Positions 25,914 through 32,666 of a stretch of DNA of 49,720 bases are shown here, piece after piece. Source of the stretch: a virus; the IMG/VR virus record IMGVR_UViG_3300030106_001089, positions 1 to 49,720 of that record, one strand, 5' to 3'. Below the pieces are notes generated by a model. That model saw only the letters and a program-made list of their open reading frames with translations, did not search any database and had not been told where the DNA came from. A program made the translations under genes and the position numbers. Position 1 is the stretch's first letter. Every line of letters begins with the position of its first letter.

Positions 25914-26196
25914 TACTTTTCCTTTCTCTTGTACTTCTTTCAGACACCAATTTACCGCTAGAGTTTCGTTTGAAGGACCGATTTTTTGCGGCTGACTCTA
26001 CTTTAGTATTACCTGAGTTCTTACCGCCTTTTGATATAGCCTTCTTATGCGCTACATCTTTACCATCGCCCTTTGTTACTTTTCCTTTTCGTGCGGCTTT
26101 GCGTCTGGCTGCGTTACGTTTAGCACGATTCTTTTTCTGCTCTTCCGTGCCTTGGTAGTTTTCATATTCTTTCTTGTAGTTTCGTTTCTTAGGCAT
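25894..26196 (-). CDS. Small basic HNH-like protein
   Basis: A 100-aa, very Lys/Arg-rich protein. ATG 26196 (MPKKRNYKKEYENYQG) is chosen because GGAGGT lies upstream. The order of a basic helix, GDGKDVAHKKAISKGGKNSG and SAAKNRSFKRN resembles short phage HNH proteins with a DVxHK...GG..N...KNRSF pattern, but the usual second His is not evident. It could be a nicking-type HNH nuclease or a degenerate DNA-binding relative. It sits between the RecB-like nuclease and the SNF2 helicase. Confidence 0.65.
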   Translation of the reverse strand: MPKKRNYKKEYENYQGTEEQKKNRAKRNAARRKAARKGKVTKGDGKDVAHKKAISKGGKNSGNTKVESAAKNRSFKRNSSGKLVSERSTRERKSNARNKR

Positions 26197-26197
26197 G

Positions 26198-26860
26198 TTA
26201 CCTCCTATTATGTTCGCAACTAGTGACCGGACAGTATGCACACAAAGGACCATCCACTGCGTTCCATACTTCTTTTTCCATAGCCACCTCTAGTCTTTCC
26301 AACTCGTCATCAAAAACTGTGAAGTAAGATTTGTAGAGTTCTGCTTTATGTTCTTTGCCTACAAACTCATTACTTACTACATATAGTAAAGCAGACTTTA
26401 TGTGTTTGATCTCAGGAAAGTGTGTAAAGGTAGCTGCCGCTAATAGATCGAGCTGCTTAGTATCTGCATACCTAGCGTTCTTTCCTGTTTTGTAATCTAT
26501 TAAATACGCCTTATCACCGTTAGTTATTAGTAAGTCTGCTATCCCACGCCACCATACATTCTTCCCAAAAAACTTTGATGGTGAATAATTAGTGCCATCC
26601 TTGGTAATACCCATCCGTATCTCGCAATGTTTATCTCCTTCTATCTTATTCAAAGAATCTAAACTCTTCTGGATAAAACTAAATTTATCAGGTAGTGAGT
26701 TTCCGTCTCTTATGTATTCTTCAGCAGCACTATGAAGTTCGTTACCATAAAGCATTGCAGAGCTGCCTACATCCTTTACGTCTCTAGCTACCTTTAAGTG
26801 ATAATACTTCTTAGGGCATTGCTTAAACGTACTTATACTACTGTAGCTCCAAGCGGTCAT
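26198..26860 (-). CDS. Cas4/RecB-like PD-(D/E)xK exonuclease
   Basis: A 220-aa nuclease. The catalytic core is visible as RGIADLL (Asp109), LIDYKTGK (Asp122, Lys124) and a following Gln136. Cys15 and a C-terminal trio Cys207, Cys210 and Cys215 form the arrangement of Cas4/AddB-type iron-sulphur nucleases. It should degrade or resect DNA ends during replication or recombination, or break down host DNA. The start overlaps the SNase stop as ATGA. No CRISPR adaptation genes are nearby, so a role in spacer capture is not supported. Confidence 0.85.
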   Translation of the reverse strand: MTAWSYSSISTFKQCPKKYYHLKVARDVKDVGSSAMLYGNELHSAAEEYIRDGNSLPDKFSFIQKSLDSLNKIEGDKHCEIRMGITKDGTNYSPSKFFGKNVWWRGIADLLITNGDKAYLIDYKTGKNARYADTKQLDLLAAATFTHFPEIKHIKSALLYVVSNEFVGKEHKAELYKSYFTVFDDELERLEVAMEKEVWNAVDGPLCAYCPVTSCEHNRR

Positions 26861-27279
26861 AACAACCCGGCTTCAACTAACGCCTTACGATTCGCCTCGT
26901 GAGCTGCTTTAATTTCTTTTTTATTCTGCCCATGATATTCAACGGCGAGTTTATTTTTGAGGAGGAATTTCGTAATCCATCCTTTTGACGTTTTGATATC
27001 GCCCAACCATCTTCCAAACTTTCCCTTCTCTTTCGTTCTAAGTATATACGTTTCTCCAATTTTACATTCTTTGAGGAGACATTGTTTTGCCAGTATCCCA
27101 TGTAACTTCTCCTGTTTATTTCTAGTACGACTTTCGGGCGCGTCAATTCCAAAAAGACGAATGTTAACGCCCCTACCATCATCACCCCTAAGAGTGACAC
27201 CGAAACCCAAATCAATATCCACACGTAACCCATCGCCGTCTGTAATAGATCGAATAGTGCAACTGTATTCATAGAGCAT
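26857..27279 (-). CDS. Staphylococcal nuclease-like (SNase) protein
   Basis: A 140-aa protein. ATG 27279 (MLYEYSCTIRSITDGDG) is chosen because AAGGAGAGG lies just upstream; the longer in-frame extension lacks a site. The SNase active site is recognisable: TDGDG for calcium binding, RLFGIDAPESR (equivalents of Arg35 and Glu43) and GKFGRWLGDI (Arg87 equivalent). No signal peptide is seen, so it would act inside the cell, possibly recycling host DNA or in repair. It overlaps the RecB-like gene by four bases. Confidence 0.88.
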   Translation of the reverse strand: MLYEYSCTIRSITDGDGLRVDIDLGFGVTLRGDDGRGVNIRLFGIDAPESRTRNKQEKLHGILAKQCLLKECKIGETYILRTKEKGKFGRWLGDIKTSKGWITKFLLKNKLAVEYHGQNKKEIKAAHEANRKALVEAGLL

Positions 27280-27289
27280 GGTCCTCTCC

Positions 27290-27478
27290 TTATATACGTA
27301 CTTTCTGTATGTCAAATATAACTGTTTCACGAAGTATTGCTTCTTCAAAGTAATAGCATTTAAAGCAATACCATCCAACTCGTTTACCTGTTTCCATATT
27401 AAGTACTTGCTCTGAAACAGCTTTGCACTTGGGACAAGTGTTAGTTTCTAAACCGTTGTAAATATCAGGTTTCGCCAT
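27290..27478 (-). CDS. Small zinc-ribbon protein
   Basis: A 62-aa protein with two Cys pairs (CPKC near residue 15 and CFKC near 38) about 20 residues apart, a typical zinc ribbon, followed by an acidic/hydrophobic tail (YYFEEAILRETVIFDI). It overlaps the upstream 43-aa gene by 14 bases. Small zinc ribbons in phage replication regions may bind nucleic acid or host polymerase; a precise role cannot be given. Confidence 0.7.
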   Translation of the reverse strand: MAKPDIYNGLETNTCPKCKAVSEQVLNMETGKRVGWYCFKCYYFEEAILRETVIFDIQKVRI

Positions 27479-27596
27479 TGTCGTTCTCTACTACCTCATC
27501 TTCTAACGCATCAGCTATACGCTCTAACACAGTGAGTAAACGTTCAATGTATTTGTCTGCCGTATCGTGGTCATCAAGTTCTATATTTATTTTCAT
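27465..27596 (-). CDS. 43-aa acidic helical protein
   Basis: A short frame starting at ATG 27596 with TGAGG upstream and ending in TGA at 27465-27467. The product (MKINIELDDHDTADKYIERL, then LTVLERIADALEDEV and a short tail) is an acidic amphipathic helix. The stop overlaps the zinc-ribbon start, supporting co-translation. It lies directly downstream of the structured 230-base intergenic region. Confidence 0.6.
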   Translation of the reverse strand: MKINIELDDHDTADKYIERLLTVLERIADALEDEVVENDNGET

Positions 27597-27826
27597 ATTA
27601 ACCTCAAATTCAATGCGTGCCTCTGAGGAGAAAAGGAAAAAGTCCTTAAGGCACGACTAACCGTAGCGTGGTTTAACCGATATGCACACCAGTATCGGAG
27701 AACGCCATAGAGAGAACGAAGCACACTATGGAGAGTGAATGAAACTGGTTACATATTGCGGGAGGTTTTGACCCACCCCCTGCTAGGGCCGTATGAGGGA
27801 AAATAACCAAAAAAACCTCATACTTT
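27597..27826. ncRNA. Multi-hairpin intergenic region, possible structured RNA
   Basis: A 230-base gap without a convincing gene, holding four separate perfect stems: CGTGCCT/AGGCACG (27616-27622 with 27649-27655), enclosing AAGGA/TCCTT; CCGATA/TATCGG (27677-27682 with 27693-27698); CCATAG/CTATGG (27705-27710 with 27726-27731); and GTATGAGG/CCTCATAC (27791-27798 with 27816-27823), followed on the + strand by TTTT. In the minus direction it lies between the polymerase stop and the 43-aa gene. It may be a structured intercistronic RNA, or a + strand small RNA ending in the last hairpin. Neither strand is proven. Confidence 0.4.
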
Positions 27827-29683
27827 TCAACAAGCTCCGTAAGAATCACCGTATCCGCCCTCGCAATCTAAAGGCAGATCAAACGCCCATACAGGTCTTG
27901 TCTTCATACAATCTTCAACGTATTTTAACCCTTGTTCTACTTCTTTTTCAGGCACAATACAACCTATTGCATCATGCACCGTCATCACTACTTTGTACCG
28001 TTTAGCTACCCTAAGTAGTTGTTCTCCAATAACAATTCTTGCCAACGCCTGACACACGTTCTCGATGACCTTACCTCCATATATTCTAGTAGACACAATA
28101 GCCTTACCTCTACGGGTGTCGTACAAAGTCTCTGTATCACCCAGTTCATCAGTCACAGTGCGTAAGTTAGGATACTTCACATGCAACCCATTAGGTAGCA
28201 AAATCCCCTTGTCTCCCTCTACTGTAATCACATCAGGGCGACCAAACTTAGTACATTTGTCGTTCATTATCTGCTTCAGCGCCCTTCCTGCACTGCGCCA
28301 GAGCTTCGGTATGTTCTTATAAGTAGTTCTGTATACACCTATGATGCGGTCACATTCCTCTTGTTCCAGTTCTACACCGAATGTTTTAAGCTGATTTCTA
28401 AATTTAACGGCCCCCATGCCGTATCCTGCACCTAATATAGTAGTCTTACCCACGAACCGTTCTTCTTTTGATATATCCTTTTCAGGTTTATCGTAGATAG
28501 CAGAGGCCATTATCTTGTACACATCATCACCCCTGTCGAACGCTTGGACCAATTCCTCTTCCTCGGCCAACCACGCCAGAGTCCGTGCCTCTATCTGAGA
28601 CAGGTCACAATCCACAAACTTGTACCCTTCTGGAGCGCACATAGCTTTTTTAAGCGCACTGCCTCGTGGTAAGTTCTGCATATTAATCTTGTCATCCCCG
28701 CCCCATCTGCCTGTGTGGGCGGCGTAATAACGCAAAGGTATGGGTAGCTTCCCTCTTTTCCCTATAGATATAAATCGCTCTGTACGTTTTTCTTCGATGG
28801 TAGACCTTACACCTAGTCTAGCAGCCACAAGAGCTTGTACCGACGGATTTTCATGGTCCTGTAGAGCCTTAAAGCCTTCGTCACTTTTGGCAAAAGCGAA
28901 CGTCTCCTTGCCTGTGGTAAGACTTATCTTTACAGGAGGTTTGACACCGTACTCCTGAAGCAGCTCGGCAAACTGCGGATTACTGGTTAGTTTAGTTTTT
29001 TCGTGGCTAACCTTGTCCATAAGTTCTGCTTTAGTAGCTAGAACGCCCTCTAGGTGCCCGGTGAGCACCTCGGTATCCAGTTCTAAAGCAGGTTCACTGA
29101 ACATGCGTATAGTCAGGTCAATCAGGTTAAGTTCGGTTACCGAAAAACCACGGTTCAAAAACTCTTGGAATAGTTTAAAAGTAAGTTCAACGTCTTGTAT
29201 GCAGTACCCACCATAGGCTTCTATTTCTTCCGGTGTAAAATCTAAACGCTTCTTGCCTATTGCGTCATGCACCTCAGTTCCTTTTTTACCTAGCGCATAG
29301 TATTCCGAAAGCGCAGCCAGTCCATGACTGACTTCGATAGCGTGCAAAGCACGAGACATGGAAAGGGTATCGGCAATCTTTTTGGGTTTGATTCCAAAGT
29401 GCCAGTTAAGGATAGCCATGTCGAACATGGCGTTATGGGCGACAGCCACAGAGTTTGACCAATCAAACTGAGACAAAAACTTTGCGATTTGTTTTTTACT
29501 GCCCGTATGCCACTGGGCCGCATCTAAATGATGATAGTTCTTGCCCTTGGCAAAGCTAGACTTCTTGACAGCCACACCGATAACTTCAAAACGAGAATCT
29601 CTAACGTATTCTTCGGTAGTCAGTTTGCTTAAGCTGTAATCTTTGGAGTAGTAGGTCTCAAAATCAAGGGTCAGAATTTCCAT
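27827..29683 (-). CDS. polA: Family A DNA polymerase with 3'-5' exonuclease
   Basis: A 618-aa replicative polymerase without the 5'-3' exonuclease domain, as usual in phages. Proofreading motifs are intact: LDFET (Asp7, Glu9), HNAMFDMA (Asp88) and YCIQD (Tyr160, Asp164). Polymerase motif A is DLSQIEAR (360-367), motif B is ERFVGKTTILGAGYGMG (408-424) and motif C is VHDA near 573. In motif B the residue aligned with E. coli Phe762 is Leu417, a substitution linked in phage surveys to slower, more accurate polymerases. The gene overlaps the VRR-NUC gene by 20 bases and is followed by a structured intergenic region. Confidence 0.93.
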   Translation of the reverse strand: MEILTLDFETYYSKDYSLSKLTTEEYVRDSRFEVIGVAVKKSSFAKGKNYHHLDAAQWHTGSKKQIAKFLSQFDWSNSVAVAHNAMFDMAILNWHFGIKPKKIADTLSMSRALHAIEVSHGLAALSEYYALGKKGTEVHDAIGKKRLDFTPEEIEAYGGYCIQDVELTFKLFQEFLNRGFSVTELNLIDLTIRMFSEPALELDTEVLTGHLEGVLATKAELMDKVSHEKTKLTSNPQFAELLQEYGVKPPVKISLTTGKETFAFAKSDEGFKALQDHENPSVQALVAARLGVRSTIEEKRTERFISIGKRGKLPIPLRYYAAHTGRWGGDDKINMQNLPRGSALKKAMCAPEGYKFVDCDLSQIEARTLAWLAEEEELVQAFDRGDDVYKIMASAIYDKPEKDISKEERFVGKTTILGAGYGMGAVKFRNQLKTFGVELEQEECDRIIGVYRTTYKNIPKLWRSAGRALKQIMNDKCTKFGRPDVITVEGDKGILLPNGLHVKYPNLRTVTDELGDTETLYDTRRGKAIVSTRIYGGKVIENVCQALARIVIGEQLLRVAKRYKVVMTVHDAIGCIVPEKEVEQGLKYVEDCMKTRPVWAFDLPLDCEGGYGDSYGAC

Positions 29684-29984
29684 TATGCGCTTCGTTTATG
29701 TTATTCAAAAGAGTTACTAGTGAGGGCATGTTGCCCTCGTTGATTACACAAGACGAACCTCCTGCTCCTTTAATAGCTGCAAGTTCTCTTTGTTGCAGCG
29801 CAGTCGGTTTGTTTGTACCTGCTTTACATTCTATGCCAACAAAGTGTCCGTGATAACAACACACAATGTCCGGCACTCCACTTCGACCCATGCCATACGT
29901 AGCTGGAAAGAAGTAGTAGGCTTTATGTTGCTTTAGTATATCTACTACTTTGTTCTTAACTTTCTTTTCTGGAGTTAAAGCCAT
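29664..29984 (-). CDS. VRR-NUC domain nuclease
   Basis: A 106-aa protein. ATG 29984 (MALTPEKKVKNKVVDIL) is chosen because the longer frame runs back into the terminator at 30024-30047. The PD-(D/E)xK core of VRR-NUC proteins is visible: GRSGVPDIV (Asp39), GIECKAG (Glu52, Lys54) and LQQREL (Gln65). Such proteins cut branched or flap DNA, fitting a role in processing replication intermediates. It heads the polymerase operon and overlaps polA. No clear Shine-Dalgarno is seen; the promoter candidate places the transcript start almost at the ATG. Confidence 0.85.
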   Translation of the reverse strand: MALTPEKKVKNKVVDILKQHKAYYFFPATYGMGRSGVPDIVCCYHGHFVGIECKAGTNKPTALQQRELAAIKGAGGSSCVINEGNMPSLVTLLNNINEAHNGNSDP

Positions 29985-29989
29985 AGGGT

Positions 29990-30018
29990 AGGATAGCGTA
30001 ACTGTTGGACTTTGTAAA
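29990..30018 (-). promoter_or_regulatory. Sigma70-like promoter candidate before VRR-NUC/polA
   Basis: On the minus strand, TTTACA (30013-30018) and TATCCT (29990-29995) are separated by 17 bases. It sits directly downstream of the TIGR terminator, where a fresh promoter is needed for the replication genes. The predicted start is at or next to the ATG at 29984, which would make a leaderless or nearly leaderless message. Confidence 0.4.
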
Positions 30019-30023
30019 GGCAC

Positions 30024-30047
30024 AAAAAAACCCCGCACAGGGCGGGG
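30024..30047 (-). terminator. Intrinsic terminator after TIGR array
   Basis: Read on the minus strand, a 6-bp GC stem (CCCCGC with GCGGGG, 30031-30047) with a 5-base loop is followed by seven T (30030 to 30024). It is 76 bases beyond the last full array unit and is oriented to end a transcript coming from the tas gene and array. Confidence 0.85.
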
Positions 30048-30056
30048 TCGAATTGC

Positions 30057-30080
30057 GCTAGGTAGGTATACCTACCTAGC
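30057..30080. repeat. GGTAGGT dyad, 24-bp perfect palindrome
   Basis: Core GGTAGGTATACCTACC, extended by four matching bases on each side. The longest of nine copies, placed between the distal end of the TIGR array and its terminator. Confidence 0.85.
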
Positions 30081-30088
30081 TATTTAGG

Positions 30089-31210
30089 TTAAGCGTTTAA
30101 AAGTGTGGGTGTCTAACACTATTGACTCGTTAGATTAGTCTGGTTGTCTTAGTATACATGACTCGTTTAAGCTAAATGGTTGTCTCGCTCGCTTTGACTC
30201 GTTAATTAAATCTGGTTGTCTTCTCTATCCTGACTCGTTAGACCAAGTTGGTTGTCGTGCCTTAAATGACTCGCTCTGAGCTATTGGTTGTGCTTTGGTT
30301 AGTGGCACTCGTTTCACTGAACTGGTTGTCTCCCCTCGTCTGACTCGTTTTCCTTTCGTGGTTGTCTTATTCGCCTTGACTCGCTTCCAGTAAATGGTTG
30401 TCTACCCCAAACTGACTCGCTCGTACTGCATGGTTGTCTGATTTTTCTTGACTCGCTTCCAGTAAATGGTTGTCTTTTCTTTAATGACTCGTTCCATTAA
30501 AATGGTTGTCTCGTACACAATGACTCGTTTCACCCCTGTGGTTGTCTTGGCGATACTGACTCGTTAGTTACCTCTGGTTGCCTCGCGCATGTTGACTCGT
30601 TTTACTCCTCTGGTTGTCTGTTCGCATGTGACTCGCTCAGTATTCTTGGTTGTCTAACCGTATTTGACTCGTTTTCGCTGTGTGTTTGTCTAAAATATTA
30701 TGACTCGCTTTTTTCCATTGGTTGTCTTTTTAAGCCTGACTCGTTCCGTTTTAGTGGTTGTGTTAATTTCTGTGACTCGCTTCCCTTAACTGGTTGTCTT
30801 TTCTTTAATGACTCGTTTTCGAACTTTGGTTGTCTTGAGTTCTTTGACTCGTTCTGGTTCTCTGGTTGTCTTTAGCTTTCTGACTCGTTTTTGCGGGATG
30901 GTTGTCTCCGTTTGCCTGACTCGTTCGTAGGAAATGGTTGTCTTCCCTCATCTGACTCGTTGCGCTTTTCTGGATGTATTTTACCCTCTGACTCGTTCTT
31001 CTCCAATGGTTGTTTTCACTTCTGCGACTCGTTTCTAGCCAATGGTTGTCTCGTCTTTTATGACTCGTTTATATCGTTTGGTTGTCTCGTTTTGTCTGAC
31101 TCGTTTATATCCAATGGTCTTCTTCTTTTATATGACTCGTTCATTCTGCATGGTTGTCTTTGAGTTTCTGACTCGTTTGTCGGATATGGTTGTCTACTCA
31201 CTGATGACCC
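30089..31210 (-). repeat. TIGR array: 30 units of 36 bp with two 9-nt spacers each
   Basis: From 30123 to 31204 the + strand repeats TGACTCGTT, 9 variable bases, TGGTTGTCT, 9 variable bases, with a 36-bp period. Thirty units are seen; only unit 5 deviates (two extra bases near 30303). Read on the minus strand, the direction of the adjoining tas gene and of the terminator, the halves are AGACAACCA and AACGAGTCA. TGACTCGCT replaces TGACTCGTT in units 5, 8, 9, 10, 15, 17 and 19. A degenerate unit lies at 30089-30122 and a bare TGAC remnant at 31205. The exact period, dual 9-nt spacers and neighbouring Nop/IS110-like protein match Tandem Interspaced Guide RNA arrays, known to be processed into 36-nt tigRNAs. 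The half-repeats contain complementary GAC and GTC triplets and GA steps, as needed for box C/D-like kinks (inference). Confidence 0.95.
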
Positions 31211-31216
31211 AATTAC

Positions 31217-32083
31217 TTAGGCAGCTTTACCATGCACTTTGCCTAGCTTTGCTTCTGTGTAAGTAGGTGCAACAGGTAAACCTTCTAACTTGCGCCACTC
31301 GTTGTACAGATCAATCAAGAACATTTTAATCATGTAACGATTAGCCATGTTATGCCTGTGCAGTTTGGACTTCTCCTTATGGGCATCCATGTTCTCAATA
31401 CGGTGTTTGTAGTCGTCATATATTTTACGATACTTACACTTGTCTGGCGACTGTTTGATAAAACTACTACCCAATACGCCTGTGAGTTTAGTTTTAAGAA
31501 AAGGATTAAACGTGATACCTTTCTTGGATTGCACCTTACCATCCTTATCGGTGTACTCACTGTCCTCAAGGTGTTCCTTTCTTCTGCTGCGTCCTTGTCC
31601 GTCACCTGCCACATCCAACCCTGCATACTTGTGTAGGCTAGAAGGATACTCGGCTTGAGTAATATCAATCTCACTAATGATTACCCCTGCCATAGCAGGA
31701 CCAACGCCTGTAACCCCAGCGAGAAACTCGGTGTAGATAGGGTAGTCTTTCAAGATGTTACCCAACCTTCGGAAGTGAGACTTCTCCTGCTGTTCCAACT
31801 CCAAGTAGTTATCCACCAAACACAACTCGGTGTAGTCACTAATCACCTCGTCACCTTTGAATGTGGCTTGTCTTGGGAAGGAAGCAACTCCATCGGTCAA
31901 AAGTTTATGTGACCTTCGCAGGTTTTGCAGAACCATCTGTCCCGCTTTGTCTAACTTATCTTCCTTCTGGCTAGGAGCAAGACCTAGCTTGGCTTTGAAG
32001 TTACCGACAATACGGTTGCCAGTTTGTATGCGGTTCTTCTGGATGTCGTATGCTCCACGTACTATAGTTTTTAAGTTACTCAT
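31217..32083 (-). CDS. tasA: Tas protein: Nop/IS110-like tigRNA-guided DNA-binding protein without nuclease domain
   Basis: A 288-aa protein starting at ATG 32083 after the cassette GGAGAACGAAGA. Residues 123-140 (GVTGVGPAMAGVIISEID) form the helix-hairpin-helix-like segment shared by IS110 transposase C-termini and Tas proteins; KYAGLDV (152-158), NPFLKTKLTGVLGSSFIK (193-210) and the helix HRHNMANRYMIKMFLIDLY (242-260) continue that fold. The N-terminal 110 residues are helical and basic. The acidic DEDD/RuvC domain of true IS110 transposases and TasR is absent and there is no HNH, so this fits the stand-alone, nuclease-less Tas type. The stop lies 6 bases from the array edge, so gene and array are probably one transcript. 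Known relatives bind DNA using both tigRNA spacers; binding or silencing is inferred here. Confidence 0.9.
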   Translation of the reverse strand: MSNLKTIVRGAYDIQKNRIQTGNRIVGNFKAKLGLAPSQKEDKLDKAGQMVLQNLRRSHKLLTDGVASFPRQATFKGDEVISDYTELCLVDNYLELEQQEKSHFRRLGNILKDYPIYTEFLAGVTGVGPAMAGVIISEIDITQAEYPSSLHKYAGLDVAGDGQGRSRRKEHLEDSEYTDKDGKVQSKKGITFNPFLKTKLTGVLGSSFIKQSPDKCKYRKIYDDYKHRIENMDAHKEKSKLHRHNMANRYMIKMFLIDLYNEWRKLEGLPVAPTYTEAKLGKVHGKAA

Positions 32084-32277
32084 TCTTCGTTCTCCTTTAT
32101 GTCTTTAAGAATCTCACCTTTCAACCTTTTACGTTCTTCGGGTGAGCATTTAGTTATGATCTTTATGTCTCTTAGTTTTACTTTATAGGTATCCCAGTAC
32201 ACAGCTTGTGGGGGGTCAGTACTCAGTTCGTACTGCCATTTGTCCCCATCTATATCTACAAAAAACATTTCACTCAT
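32080..32277 (-). CDS. Small acidic protein next to tas, unknown
   Basis: A 65-aa protein. The second of two consecutive ATGs (32277, MSEMFFVDIDGDKWQYEL) is preferred because it gives the same 7-base spacing from GGAG as the neighbouring genes. It has a beta-like start and a charged helical end (EERKRLKGEILKDIKENEE). It overlaps the tas start by 4 bases, so it is translated immediately before tas. Immediate linkage makes it worth testing as a Tas partner; no family is recognised. Confidence 0.6.
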   Translation of the reverse strand: MSEMFFVDIDGDKWQYELSTDPPQAVYWDTYKVKLRDIKIITKCSPEERKRLKGEILKDIKENEE

Positions 32278-32521
32278 CATCGTTCTCCTCTGGAAAATTT
32301 CTATGTGCGTAGGCTTCGCCAGTTGTCAGCAAAGGACTGTCTTTAATATCTTTCAATATTTGTTCTACTTGTTCTTGTAGTTCTTCTTTAGTATCTCCAA
32401 TCAACTTAACGTCATCGACTAATATAATTTTTCCATTGTCATCGTAATGGACTTCTATGATTTCATAACGGCTATAATCGTCTGGTTCACCGCCAACCGT
32501 TATTCTATGATTCCAGTACAT
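32270..32521 (-). CDS. Small acidic protein, unknown
   Basis: An 83-aa protein (MYWNHRITVGGEPDDYSRYE) with a beta-rich first half and an acidic helix (TKEELQEQVEQILKDIKDSP). ATG 32521 follows the GGAGAAC cassette. The last codons (GAG GAG AAC GAT GAT GAG TGA) themselves encode the ribosome-binding cassette of the next gene. No family is recognised. Confidence 0.6.
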   Translation of the reverse strand: MYWNHRITVGGEPDDYSRYEIIEVHYDDNGKIILVDDVKLIGDTKEELQEQVEQILKDIKDSPLLTTGEAYAHRNFPEENDDE

Positions 32522-32666
32522 CATCGTTCTCCTCTTTGTCTTTTAAAATAAGATACTTGGCATCACTCGGCCAGTTATCCACCACGTCTTGCCAGTACTC
32601 TACCTGCTGTAACATCTCAACAATGTTTCCTTGCACTTGCTCTTTCGTTAGTTTTATTTCACTCAT
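32505..32666 (-). CDS. Small acidic helical protein, unknown
   Basis: A 53-aa protein starting at ATG 32666 (MSEIKLTKEQVQGNIVEML) after the GGAGAAC cassette. It is mostly helical and acidic, with an NWPSDAKYLILKDKEEND end. A related phrase (DKNWPDDGNIVGLKEND) ends the gene two places upstream, hinting at a shared short motif. It overlaps the next gene's start by 17 bases. Confidence 0.55.
   Translation of the reverse strand: MSEIKLTKEQVQGNIVEMLQQVEYWQDVVDNWPSDAKYLILKDKEENDDVLES

Noticed and set aside
26198-26860. Cas4 as part of a CRISPR adaptation module
   Set aside because: No cas1/cas2 or CRISPR array is near; it lies among replication nucleases.
27616-27660. Hammerhead ribozyme around CTGAGGA
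   Set aside because: The core heptamer matches loosely, but stem II, a properly placed GAAA and the cleavage-site context are not present.
30089-31210. CRISPR array
   Set aside because: Repeats are only 9 bases and alternate between two types, spacers are 9 bases, and no cas genes are near; the geometry fits TIGR instead.
30891-31266. Reading frames on the + strand inside the array (NGCL...SDSF-type repeats)
   Set aside because: The 36-bp period equals 12 codons, so long periodic frames arise by chance from the repeat; there is no start signal.
31217-32083. IS110-family insertion sequence
   Set aside because: The protein lacks the N-terminal DEDD/RuvC half of true IS110 transposases, no element ends are visible, and it uses the phage's own ribosome-binding cassette.
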